Source of the DNA: Platanthera guangdongensis
Taxonomy: Eukaryota > Streptophyta > Magnoliopsida > Asparagales > Orchidaceae
Length of the DNA stretch: 64,000 nucleotides
NCBI GenBank assembly: GCA_039583875.1
Contig: CM077149.1
Coordinates: 154,339,249-154,403,248, forward strand
Direction: 5' to 3'
In this document: positions 1-10,620 of the stretch, in pieces
How positions within the stretch are numbered: position 1 is the stretch's first letter
How the letters are laid out: every line of letters starts with the position of its first letter
Program-made: the position numbers and the translations under genes
Notes under the pieces: generated by a model
Database searches by the model: none
Seen by the model: only the letters and a program-made list of their open reading frames with translations
What the model was told of the DNA's origin: nothing

Positions 1-62
1 AAATCTCCCCTTCGAGTTTACATCGTTAATTTTTAGTATAATATAATTATATAAACCTAGAA

Positions 63-246
63 GGGGAGCCTTGCCGCACCGGTTGAGGCATTGTCGTGTG
101 ACCTTGAGGTCACGGGTTCGAGTCCTAAAAGCAGACTCTTGAAAAAATGGATGGTATGATTTGCCTACATTTTACCCACATAGTGGGACCCTTCCCCGGA
201 CCCTCGCTGCATGGGGATGCCTTTGTGCATCTGGTTGCCCTTTTTT
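63..246 (+). mobile_element. Au-type SINE with target site duplication
   Basis: A tRNA-derived short interspersed element. The 5' half has a pol III A-box-like stretch (GCCGCACCGGTTGAGG) and a B box (GGTTCGAGTCC near 113-124). The 3' half has the CCCTTCCCCGGACCC block and a GGTTGCCC-poly(T) end, which is the recognised layout of the plant Au SINE. A perfect 13-bp duplication, ATAATTATATAAA, lies at 43-55 and 247-259, so insertion by target-primed reverse transcription is well supported. Seven extra bases separate the left repeat from the usual SINE start. The element codes for nothing and depends on a LINE for movement. Confidence 0.9.
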
Positions 247-259
247 ATAATTATATAAA

Positions 260-1434
260 ACTTCCCTCTGGAAGGTGAATTCAGAGATTACCTTATAGTC
301 TGCATTCATGAACACAGATTCATCTACATTCTAAGGTCACAATATCAGCTGATAACGCTATTTAGATAGACGGTTAGGATTGTCATGAAAATAAAAATTT
401 TGCGCTCAACACATTCCACAAAATGATCACCTAGGAGATCTTAAAGCAAGCGAAAAATGCTAACATTAACTGCGCCGACAGCAAATATCAAATTCCATAA
501 TTCTTCAACAGCTTCTTTATCACGTTCATATTAAAATATAAGCAGTCTATATTAATTTCAAATTGAAGCAAATTTAGTGGGCAGGCTGTTTATGTTGAAT
601 AAAATCAATGACTTTGATGTTTATTAGGTATTCTCGAAAATTATTCGGATATCAACTGCTATGTTCTCTTCCATTAATTTATTTTCGGTTTTGGATTTGT
701 CCTTTCTCCTCTGCACATGTGGTGTACCAAATTGAAATTGTTGCACAAATGGAAATCCACACCAACATGCACCAATAAAATTTTACTCCTTCGCTACTTT
801 GTTCGTATTTCACTGTGCTACCTGTACGACCACTTTTACTCTATAAATTCGCCGGCCATAACTGTGTCGAACTCTTCTATCCAAGCTACCATCTGTTGAA
901 AAAAATTTCTTTGTAACATCCACTATGCTCCTCTCAAATTTCTCATTAAATACTTTACTTTTATATTTGACTCTTACCAAATGTACACCAACAACTGCCA
1001 CATCTGTGCCCATAATCATACGCCTACACATGTCAACCTCCCATAATGACTGGAAACATCCGTTGGCCTTCGCAAATCACTCTGTTTGCCTCTTCGTATT
1101 CTTAAATTCAGACTCCTCTCCCGTAATCCTGCATCTCATAACATGACTCCAAAAAAAAACCCCATGTTGCCTCCCACTCCATCTGTATTTGTGCGCATGC
1201 TGCGAACTATAAATGTAGATGTTTTCCTATTTTTTTAAAGACCAAGCGGTTCATTCTTATTTCAGAAGCTCTCTCCCTTCAGCTAGGAACCCCACCCACC
1301 GAATATTACATCGACCTCTGATTATGTCTATACTAATAATGCATTTTGATGAACTTTCAAAGTGTTATGCTTTTATGTTACGTACTAAATATATATCAGC
1401 TCAGGTTGTACTAAAATCTCTCCTCCGCACAAAG
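260..1434. other. AT-rich stretch with no recognisable gene
   Basis: I see no domain-bearing reading frame, RNA gene or repeat here. The short open frames have no recognisable composition. Because the Helitron replicase begins at about 1435, part of this interval may be its 5' non-coding region, but no Helitron 5' TC terminus was identified. Confidence 0.5.
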
Positions 1435-3113
1435 ATGGACACACTTGAAGCACGTCGTGCTGCTCAACGAGCTGCTAATCGTGAACGTTCACGAAATAGG
1501 AGAGCCAGGATGACAGCAGAACAACGCGAGCGAGAACGTGCGTCTAATCGAACCCGTCACAGATCTCGGTGGTTGCAATTGACTGAAGCACAAAAGGAAC
1601 ATCAACGAGCCATTTGGCGTGCTGCCGCTCGAAACCGTGCTCAACGTCAACATCTGTTTGAGTCACACAATGTTGACTGTCCCATGATATTATCCATGGG
1701 CACTCAACTTCTACACCCCCATGTGACTCCACTATGCCTGCATCAACAGCCGCGAAATATCCTGTCCAAACTACTGCTTCGCCCCACATACAATCTCTAA
1801 ACACAGTAACATCTACTCCATCTACTGTTTTACACCGATACGCTTTAACAACTGTGTCGTCGCCATTCACTCATGCTACGCAACCACTTCAAATTGGAGA
1901 ATCATCATCTTCTCACAGATCTGTTATACCATCACTTGATAATGACATCCCACAAAACTCTGTGCTGTTTCCACATGTACCAGAACTTTCCGTGCAACAC
2001 GCAGATGAGCATTTACTACAACGTACGTACTTCAAAACTACAATACAATGTAAATGCTTTTTAAACTTCATTAATTTTGTACGTTAACAGCTGATCCATT
2101 TCTCATCTACATAGAAATTCCCGCATCTACTGCGGCTCAATTTGACAGTGAAAATGATTCCACCTCTGATGATACCACCACTGGTACAAACCATTGTTCC
2201 AGAATCCATAATAGTGCCCGTATTTCAAATGTACGGCAACATATTACATATATACAACTACAGCGACCAAAAGTGTGTAATTACTGTCAAGCTAAGTTGT
2301 TTGATGGTGAAACAACAACAATGTGCTGCAACAATGGAAGAATCCGCATACCAACTCCACCATTCCCAGATGAGCTCTATACTTTATTTACAAGTGATTC
2401 TGCACAGAGCCGTCATTTCAGAAGATATATTCGTTCATACAATCATGTATTCTCTTTCACATCAATGGGTGTAAACTTAGACCCAACTTTGTCTGCCGAT
2501 CAACACAGTGTTTACACGTTTCGAGCTCACGGAGCAATATACCATCGAATTGGTTCACTTCTTCCTACTCCAAATACAAGACCACGATATTTACAGCTAT
2601 ACATATATGATACAGAACATGAAATTGATAATCGTTTACAGGAGAACTCAGCATTAGACCGCTCATTATTGCAAAAAATCCGAACAATTTTAGATGCTTG
2701 CAATCCATTTGTACTGATGTTCCGCCGACTGTCTGAGCGTGAAGACATTATCAACTGCAAATTAGTTATCAAAGAACGCCTAGCACGTGAACAACAGTAT
2801 ATATTACCAATAGCCTCGCAAGTTGCTGCTATAGTTGTTGGAGCTGAAGATTATTTTGATTCAAATGAACGCAACATAACTGTTGAAACAACCGAAGGTC
2901 ATATAGTTACCATACAAGAATATACTGGTTTCTACGATCCTCTTCAATACCCTCTACTTCTCCCATATGGAACATATGGTTGGATAGCTGAATATAAAGG
3001 ATTAAATAATCTACGTGTTACCTGCTGCGACTACTACTCCTACGTATTACAGGTATACACTGTACTTTTTTTTACTATAATCCTCATAATTGTAAATGCA
3101 ATCTATTTATGCT
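1435..3113 (+). pseudogene. Helitron Rep/helicase N-terminal fragment
   Basis: This is the 5' part of a Helitron replication protein, which in complete elements joins a HUH rolling-circle nuclease to a Pif1-type helicase. From ATG 1435 there is an Arg/Ala/Glu-rich basic segment (RRAAQRAANRERSR, RARMTAEQRERERA), typical of these N termini. After a probable intron (donor near 2020, acceptor CAG at about 2088-2090) the frame runs through a Cys pair (CNYCQAKLF...MCCNNGR), then HSVYTFRAHGAIYHRIGSLLP, PRYLQLYIYD, and DPLQYPLLLPYG, all hallmarks of the region before the nuclease. It stops at VTCCDYYSYVLQ followed by a good donor, CAG|GTATAC (about 3051). The nuclease and helicase are missing because a minus-strand copia fragment begins at about 3114. 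It is a dead fragment. Confidence 0.82.
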
Positions 3114-4622
3114 AACAAATCGTGACACTAGATTTACTCCATTATGTATATCAGGACGTGTTGCAGTAAGATAAACTAGTGTGCCAACCATTTTGCGATA
3201 TAAGGTAGCATCAATAGTTTGTGATCCATCTCGTTTCATTAATTTGTTGTATGTCACCATGGGAGTTTTTACTGCTTTAGCTTCCAGCATGTTGAAGCGT
3301 TTCAATAGATCCAGACAATATTTTTCTTGACACAAAAACGTATAATGTGGTTGTTGCTCAACTTGTAAACCTAGGAAATACTTCATTGTCCCTATGTCTG
3401 ACATGTCAAACCTTTGTTGCATGTTTTCTTTAAACTCTTGTACTATTGCATTATTTGTCCCAGCATATATAATATCATCGACATAAATGGCTAGAAATAA
3501 CTGATGGCCAAAATTGTACCTTTTGCAATATAATGATGGTTCTGATGGGCATTTTTGAAAGTCTCCTTGTTGCAGATATTTGTCAATTTGATAATTCCAG
3601 GCGCGTGAGGCTTGTTTCAAGCCATAAAGAGCCTTTCTTAGTTTGCATACTTTCATTTCTTCACTGGGTTTTATAAAACCTTGTGTTTGGGATACATACA
3701 CTTCTTCAGTTATGTCGCCATTTAAAAATGCTGATTTGATATCTAACTGATAGACTGGTAGTTGATATTGCAGGGCAAGAGCAAGAAATATACAAACAGT
3801 TTTCATTCTGTTAACAGGTGCATAAGTTTCAGTGTAGTCTCTACCTGGCACTTGTGCATAGCCTTTTGCAACGATACGAGTTTTATACTTTGCTATTTTA
3901 CCTTCTTCATTATATTTTATTTTGTATATCCATTTTAAACCAATGATTTCTCTATCCATTAGTTTATCCACCAAGTCCTAAGTATGATATTGGTCTATCA
4001 TATTCATTTCTTGTCTCATAGCTTTCATCCAATGTGGCTTTGCTGTTTTTCAAAAGTTTTGAGTTTCGTTTTGTTGCCATTTTGCATATATAAATCTTTT
4101 TTTTTTATTTTCTTTGGGGGAGATGATGTACCAATTGAAACTTTTCGTTGAGAAATGAGATTGGACTCTTACAAAGGTGAACCACTGGATGGTTGAGGGT
4201 GTTGCTCCTCTTCATTTGTGGTAGCTTCATCTTCAACAACCATGGGTACCTTTGAAGCTTCCTGATTTTGATCCCCCTTAAAGTTCCAATTCCATGCTTT
4301 ATCTTCATGAAATATAACAATTCTTGAAATGATGACACATTTAGAAATTGGATTGAATAATTTATAAGCCTTTGATTCTTGACTGTAACTAATCAGAATA
4401 CACGGAACCAAGTTTATCTCGTTTGAAACTTGGTATATGAGTATACACAACAGAACCAAAAACTCTTAAATGAGCTACAAAGGGTTTTCTTTTATACCAC
4501 ATTTCAAATGGGGTGCTATTCCTCAAAGCCTTTGTTAGAGCTCTGTTTAATATATATACTGCACAATTTACTGCTTCTGCACAGAATTCCTTTGGTAGTT
4601 GTTTTGTTGTCATCATAGTACG
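3114..4622 (-). pseudogene. Ty1/copia pol fragment: integrase C-terminus and RT
   Basis: Reading from 4622 downwards this is the second half of a copia Pol. It starts in the integrase after the nested insertion (KQLPKEFCAEAVNCAVYIL, HLRVFGSVVYTHIPSF at 4616-4389), passes the post-integrase linker (SKAYKLFNPISK, 4390-4300), and contains an open reverse transcriptase at 3974-3114. The RT shows GLKWIYKIKYNEEGKIAKYK, YQLDIKSAFLNGDITEEVYV, ALYGLKQASRAWN and the catalytic IYVDDIIYAG, ending at TLVYLTATRPDIHNGVNLVSRF. RNase H and the 3' LTR are absent; the sequence passes directly into the Helitron fragment. Frames change between the integrase tail and RT, so it is non-functional. Its upstream half lies beyond the nested element, at 13241-13870. 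Confidence 0.88.
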
Positions 4623-4879
4623 TGTTAACCAAAAAATCGGCGATCCTTCCCAAGGTGGCCAGCTGGCTCATCGTGACCCTTAGATTCTCCCTTTTGATCG
4701 CGATGGGTCCCAGCGTAGGCGGACAGTTTTTCCTATCCGCCTAGGTCTCCTAGCAACCGCGTGCCCTGCGGGATGGCGGGCTATTCCCATGGCTCACCCT
4801 CGCGGGACATGCGGTTAGGTCCACTAATCGTGCAGTGCTTTTCCTTGCAGGAGTCCGCCAACAGCATTGCCAGGAGCGG

Positions 4880-5935
4880 CCTCCTATTTCGCCCAAGGGG
4901 CGGTGGTCTTCAGCCGCCGTCCGCCGAGGCCGCCCACCAGGGGCGGCCTCCCTGCTGCCCGAGGGGCGGCGGCCTCCTGCCGCCGTCCGCCGAGGCCGCC
5001 CACCCCGGGCGGCCTCTGCCCGCCAGCCGGGCGGACTCCCCCTGGAGTCCGCCCAGGCCGCCCGCTAGGGGGCGGCCCCGGCACCCCAGCCGGGCGGACT
5101 CCCCCCGGAGTCCGCCCAGGCCGCCCGCAAGGGGGCGGCCAGGCCCGCCGGGCGGACTCCCCCTGGAGTCCGCCCAGGCCGCCCGCTAGGGGGCGTCCCC
5201 GGCACCCTGCCAGGCGGACTCCCCCTGGAGTCCGCCCAGGCCGCCCGCTAGGGGGCGGCCCCGGCACCCAGCCGGGCGGACTCCGCCCGGAGTCCCCGCC
5301 CAGGCCGCCCTCAAGGGGGCGGCCAGGCCCGCCGGGCGGACTCCCCCTGGAGTCCGCCCAGGCCGCCCGCTAGGGGGCGGCCCCGGCACCCTGTCGGGCG
5401 GACTCCCCCCGGAGTCCGCCCAGGCCGCCCGCAAGGGGGCGGCCAGGCCCGCCGGGCTGACTCCCCCTGGAGTCCGCCCAGGCCGCCCGCTAGGGGGCGG
5501 CCCCGGCACCCTGCCGGGCGGACTCCCCCTGGAGTCCGCCCAGGCCGCCCGCTAGGGGGAGGCCCCGGCGTCCAGCCGGGCGGACTCCCCCCGGAGTCCG
5601 CCCAGGCCGCCCGCAAGGGGGCGGCCAGGCCCGCCGGGCGGACTCCTCCTGGAGTCCGCCCAGGCCGCCCGCTAGGGGGCGGCCCCGGCGTCCAGCCAGG
5701 CGGACTCCCCCCGGAGTCCGCCCAGGCCGCCCGCTAGGGGGCGTCCCCGGCGCCCTGCCGGGCAGACTCCACCCGGAGTCCGCCCAGGCCGCCCGCTAGG
5801 GGCGGCCCCGGCGCCCTGCCGGGCGGACTCCCCCCTGGAGTCCGCCCAGGCCGCCCGCTAGGGCGCGGCCTCCGGCCTGCCGGGCGGACTCCTCCCGGAG
5901 TCCACCCAGGTCCCCCGCCATGGGTGGCCTCCACT
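4880..5935 (+). repeat. GC-rich palindromic tandem array in U3 of 5' LTR
   Basis: Roughly 17 head-to-tail units built on GGGCGGACTCC...GGAGTCCGCCC (an inverted repeat able to fold into a hairpin) followed by AGGCCGCCCGC(T/A)AGGGGGCGGCC. Two unit types, about 62 bp (ending CCCGGCACCCAGCC) and about 58 bp (ending AGGCCCGCC), partly alternate to give a higher-order period near 120 bp. Proline/glycine-rich open frames through it on both strands are products of the composition and are not called as genes. Confidence 0.9.
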
Positions 5936-6066
5936 TCTCTCCAGGAGCCTCCTTCCGCTTGCTTCATCAGTCACAGTGGCGGACGCAAAATCTCAGTCCG
6001 CGGAGTCCGCGCAGGTCGTCATGCTGACGTCACTGGGCCCCGCTTCTAGAAGAACTCCCCTGGGCC

Positions 6067-6074
6067 TATAAATA
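6067..6074 (+). promoter_or_regulatory. TATA box of the 5' LTR promoter
   Basis: TATAAATA inside GGGCCTATAAATAGCCC, just downstream of the U3 array; the same context recurs at 12457-12464 in the 3' LTR. Transcription would start about 30 bp downstream. Confidence 0.8.
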
Positions 6075-6902
6075 GCCCAAGGTGCCTCTCATTCTGGACA
6101 GTTCCTGGATCCTGGTGGTGGAGACAAGTCTTGACAGCTGCCCCTGCGGACTCCGTTTTCCAGTCCGTCATCACCTCTACAGCAAGCTCAGCGGACTCAG
6201 TTTCCTGTCCGCGCAGTCCTCCACAGCTCTTCAGCAGCTTGCCAGCAGACTCTGCAGACTCAGTTTCTCAGTCCTCCAGCAGCTGGCAGACTCTTTTACT
6301 TAGTCTCTGGCAGCTTCTCTCCTCTGCTTTCTGGCATTTTCTTCTCTCTTAGCCACCAGCTTCTCCTTGTACCCCTTATTTGATTTGTTGCAAAGGTGTA
6401 CTTATAAGCTTGTAACCTCTAGCTTTTAATAAAAGGAAAGCCCGTCGCAGGAGTGGCATTTAGGCCGCGGCGGACGAAGTGTGTTGTTGCCGCTGCTAGC
6501 GGCCCCCTTCTTCTTCTCTCTGCTCAGCAAGCCTTGCTCCTCTGCTCAGCAAGCTTCTTCTCTGCTCAGCTCAGCTCTTCTCGGCAACCAACCTGCAAGC
6601 ACAACCGTCACATTAGCCGTCTGCTCGACAGCTCCTGATCAACCTCCTTCTCTTCTCTTGATCAACCCGCTCTGTTGATCAAGCTTCTCTCCTCTATCCC
6701 CGCAACCCTCTTTGACAAGCCGTTTGCTCCACTCTCGAGCACTCAGAGGCTTCCTTCCTTTCCTTCCTTTCCTCCTCTCCTAGCTTGTGAGACCGAACAC
6801 CCCCTCCGTGTTAGCTGGCTGGTGCCCCGCGACGTTTCCGCGCATCAACAGTTAACACGCGACCTTCAGATCCGGTCAGACGGTGAACAGCGACAGTTAG
6901 CC

Positions 6903-8549
6903 ATGTCAGATCAATCAGCCGAGAACTTTGCTCCAAGTCCCAGTGAAGATCCTCTCTGGGAAGCTTTTGAGCAGTCGCGCCGTGAGAATGCTCAACAGTT
7001 CCAAGCAATCAACCAAGTCCTTGCTGCAATCTCGCAGCGGTTAGACTCTCATCCAACAACTGCTCCAGCTGCTCCAGCTGCTCCAATCAATCTAACGCCA
7101 ACATCGGAGCATAAGCAAGCTTATTCTCAAGCTTGCCCGCCGTTCTATCCGCCTTACACCCCAACCTTCCCGCAAGGTCCCGCTGCTCCTTTGCGAACTC
7201 AAGATGAAGAGTTTGCCGCTCGCCAAAACTTCTTCCGGCAAGCAGCCCGGGGAAGTCCTGCTAGATTTCTTAACTTTCAAGGAAGTCATCCTTGCCCCCC
7301 AGCTCCTGCCTCTGCTCCTCCCCCAGCAACTTTTCCTTTCTACCCCCCTGCTTCTTTTGCAGCTGCAGCCTATGCTCCCTTTAATTCCTATGCTGTGGGA
7401 GAGCAGGAAGAGCCATCGCCCTTTATTGAGAGCGTTCGCCTCGAACCTACTCCAGCAAACTTTAGAGAGCCTCGACTACCAATCTATACTGGAGAGACTG
7501 ATCCGGTCAAGCATCTTCATGCGTTTGAATCAGCCGTTGCTCTCAAGACTCTGTCAGATGCAACAAAGTGCAAGCTCCTTGTGACAACCTTTGATGGGCA
7601 AGTGAGGGACTGGTTCTATGGCCTCCGTCCTCACTCCATCACTTCCTTCCTCGATCTTCGTAGAGAGTTCCTTCTCAGATTCTCTACCTCCTCCAAGAGA
7701 AAGGGCGGTCCTGAAGCCCTCTTTGAGATCAGACAGCGCAGTGATGAAACTTGGTCTCAATTTGTTGATCGATTCCAGAGAGAGATTCTGGACATCGAAA
7801 TCGTTGATCAAGAAATGTACCGAGTGGCTCTTATCCACGGTCTTCGTGAAGGGCCTCTCAAATTTGAAGCCAATGTCCGTGCTCCAAGGACATACCAAGA
7901 GCTGATCGCTTTAGCCAACTCATACATCCGAAGCGAGAAGAGCAATCCAGGCTTCGTCTCCAAGCTCGTATCAGAGAAAGATCCGTTTCGCAAGCAGCCT
8001 CCAAGGTCTCCTTGCAATCGTTTCCCAACCTATTCAAGGAAGGAGAGAAGGCTTCATCGCTAGCGTTACTCCTTCCCGAGCCGTGATGCTCAAGATCCAT
8101 TGCTACCGCTAGCTCCTTCTCAAACAGCAACTGTTCAACAAGAGCAAGACGATGACTTGCATGAGTCTGATCTCGACGACGTCGTGCAAGAAGTAGTCCA
8201 GATCATGAAAGATAGGGCAAGCTACAAGAAGCCCTATCGGCCGACCGATCAGAGGTCTAGAAACTCAGAGCCTTATTGTGAATTCCACAAAGAGTCAGGC
8301 CATCGAACAGAAGACTGCCGAGCATTCCGCCAGCTTGTGCAAAGGATGCTCCGACAAGGCAAGATGCATGACTTGCTTCCTAAAGAAGATCGCCCTGATC
8401 CATCAACTTCAAAGGGCAAAGAAATTTCAGATGTTCCTTGCTCCTCAAGAGGAGTGAACCACGTCGAAGAGCCTCCTCTCCTCGTTGTTCACCCAACCGT
8501 CGAATGCTTTGATGCCGATGACGAGGGCATACTGGGAAGGCTATTCTAA
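6903..8549 (+). pseudogene. gag of the TR-GAG element, interrupted by one TAG
   Basis: A structural nucleocapsid polyprotein. ATG 6903 (MSDQSAENFAPSPSEDPLW) is chosen because upstream in-frame ATGs lie in the LTR. A Pro/Ala-rich segment (residues about 40-180) precedes a retrotransposon Gag domain at about 195-335 (TGETDPVKHLHAFESAVAL, VRDWFYGLRPHSI, RREFLLRFS, ETWSQFVDRFQREI). An in-frame TAG at 8061-8063 is codon 387. The same frame then continues without a shift to 8549, carrying an acidic segment and a knuckle-like CEFHKESGHRTEDC (C-x2-H-x4-H-x4-C) from about residue 459. The knuckle and Gag domain resemble Ty3/gypsy Gags of the Tat/Athila kind. No protease follows. A single nonsense change is the simplest reading; stop-codon readthrough is possible but unsupported. 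Confidence 0.85.
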
Positions 8550-9939
8550 ACTAGTAAGGACTTCACAGTCCTCCAAAGCGATGGACTTCACAGTCCTCCA
8601 GAACTCCTTGCAACCTACAGGGGTTATCTCAACCCTTACTCTCTTTCAAACATTTTCATTACAACACTTCTCAGTGTTCTTTTCCTGCTTTTCTGCAAAG
8701 CTTTTATTCAGGGATCCCGTACTGACACAATTCCCTTTTTGCTGCCCCTTCCTCTTTCTCTCTCTCTGGGATAAGTACGCCAATGAGATTTCGCCGAGTC
8801 TGAAACGTTCCCTCCGTAGTTTGTTCTTGCACTACCGCTTCGACCACATATGGCGGGAGTATACCCATGTGTGTAGTGGGAGCAGTTCATCTACGACTAT
8901 GGGCTTCAGGCTTAGGATCCTAGCCGGCATCTAACACAGAGTGTGTGCTAGGGGAGCCCCATGTGTTAGCTCTGCTGTGCATCTTATAGGAAACACTACG
9001 GTTAGGATGATCTTCGCTGGACAAGCAATGACGATCAAGCATAGCCTTGTCTCTTTGATCATCCTTCAACTGTGGTGGCCGAAGCACTCTCCGGTACCCT
9101 CGATCCATGCCTCTCGGGTTCTCACAACTCCACTGATCAATACACAGACAATATAGGCCTCTTGGCGCAACCTGTCTCGTTGATCAGTGATGCTTGTGCC
9201 CAAGGCAAGAGAGCAGAGTTTCTAGCGATCCTTCTCAGGATCTTCCTTGTTTCTAGCGATCCTTCTCAGGATCTTCCTTGCTTCTAGCGGTCCTTCTCAG
9301 GACCTTCCCTTGCTTTTCTCTTCTGTGCCCTCCTTGAGGATGCGCGGCCAGCCCGCTTTGAGCAGGACCATACTCGGAATGATTTTCTCAGGCTAGTGAT
9401 GCATAAGGCCCACGGGGAACACCTGTGGCAGCATTCAACCCTCTGTAGTCATTACGAACATGGACCTCTTTTTCCTTTCCCCCCTCCTTGAGGATGCGCG
9501 GCCAGCCCGCTTTGAGTAGGACTATACTCGGGATGATTTTTCGGGCAAGTGATGCATAAGGCCCACGGGGAACACCTGTGACAGCATTTAACCCACTTTA
9601 ATCATTCCGGGTGTAGACCTCCTTTTCTCTCTTGCCTTCTCTCACAGGTGAACAGGTTATTCCGACCTATCAAAAGGATTTTCAGCAATCACTTTGCTCA
9701 TGCTCATCCTATATGAATTGCTTATTCAAAGCTCTATCGGATGATGACTCGCACTCTGCCTATATAAGCTCTATTGCTCTCATCTCCTATACATTGTTTG
9801 CTCAAGCGCTATCAGCTATGCTATTGCGATCCAGTCATATCTGTCAGCAGTCAACACTCAGTTTATTGATCTGGGTTTCATAATAGTATTCATCATGCAT
9901 TCTTCTTGCTAATTGGTCATATCGGCCTTATCTTGTCGA
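8550..9939 (+). repeat. Non-coding internal region with short tandem duplications
   Basis: Between gag and the pseudo-exon array no pol domain is seen. At 9216-9310 the phrase TTCTAGCGATCCTTCTCAGG is repeated three times. At about 9329-9640 a roughly 150-bp unit beginning CCTCCTTGAGGATGCGCGGC is present twice, with about 85-90 % identity by eye. These are structural repeats with no evident coding role. Confidence 0.7.
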
Positions 9940-10500
9940 CAGTCAACAGTTAACACTTGCAAGCCTTCTCTTCACAGGTACTTGCAAGTTATCTTCATAT
10001 CTTATTTGCTTCTGACTCCTCTTCTTGCAGAGATTGGCAAACACCTGCAAGCCTCATCCAGGTATTTGCAGTCTAAATCGTTATTTTGTATCTGCCGCTC
10101 ACTCTTTTCTTTCTACAGTGAATAGCAGACACCTGCAAGCCTCATCCAGGTACTTGCAGCTTATTTTATATACAATACCTGCTCCTAACTCTCTTCTTGC
10201 AGAGATCAGCAAACCCTTGCAAGTTTCTTCATAGGTACTTGCAAGTTACTCTCATATATTGTGCATACTCTTAACTCTTCCTTTGCAGAAACCAGCAAAG
10301 ACTTGCAGGTCCCCTTCCAGGTACTTGCGAGTTGTTATGCCCTTCTGTTTTCCTCACTTTTGTTTTGCAGAACGGTTACAGAAGACACGCCTTCTTCGTT
10401 TTGCAAAAACAAATTCAGGTACACACTCGATGTGCCACCCCTACATGCTTACCCTAACTTTCCTTTTGCAGGAAAATAGGCAGGAAGCACCAAGCTTCTA
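9940..10500 (+). repeat. Tandem ~85-bp repeats resembling micro-exons and introns
   Basis: Six consecutive intervals start with GT(A) and end with a pyrimidine-rich CAG: 9979-10030, 10062-10118, 10150-10202, 10235-10288, 10321-10370 and 10419-10471 (50-57 nt each). Between them lie 31, 31, 32, 32 and 48 nt of exon-like sequence (for example GCAAACACCTGCAAGCC...CAG). Most donors read CAG|GTACTTGC and most acceptors CTTTGCAG or CTTCTTGCAG. The repeat structure and boundary dinucleotides are directly visible; splicing itself is inference. The intervals are shorter than most plant introns. Confidence 0.75.
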
Positions 10501-10608
10501 AGGAGAGTCTTCAGGTTCTGTCTCTCCTTGCTCCTCCTTTCCGTTGGGGTGGATCACGATTTTCGTGGGTCTCCAACTTTTTCGAAGTTCTTTTCGGAAC
10601 TTGAAAAA

Positions 10609-10620
10609 GTGCGGGGATTA
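10609..10620 (+). promoter_or_regulatory. Polypurine tract of the TR-GAG element
   Basis: The purine-rich GTGCGGGGATTA abuts the 3' LTR start (TGTTAACCC at 10621), where plus-strand DNA synthesis would be primed. Confidence 0.7.

Larger units (their letters stand above)
4623..6850 (+). repeat. 5' LTR of the TR-GAG element
   Basis: 2228 bp, TG...CA. U3 holds a GC-rich tandem array (about 4880-5935). The promoter TATAAATA is at 6067-6074 and an AATAAA signal at 6428-6433, so R probably lies between about 6100 and 6460 and U5 is the CT-rich 6460-6850. The bases just after the LTR (GTTAACACGCGACC) do not start with TGG, so no ordinary tRNA primer-binding site is visible. Confidence 0.92.

Noticed and set aside
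2142..2474. Plus-strand frame starting MTVKMIPPLMIPPLV
   Set aside because: A shadow of the Helitron reading frame, which alone carries recognisable motifs here.
4761..5967. Long Pro/Gly/Arg/Ala-rich open frames on both strands (also at 10759-12357)
   Set aside because: They lie wholly in GC-rich tandem arrays of the LTRs and exist in several frames at once; no domain and no conserved start.
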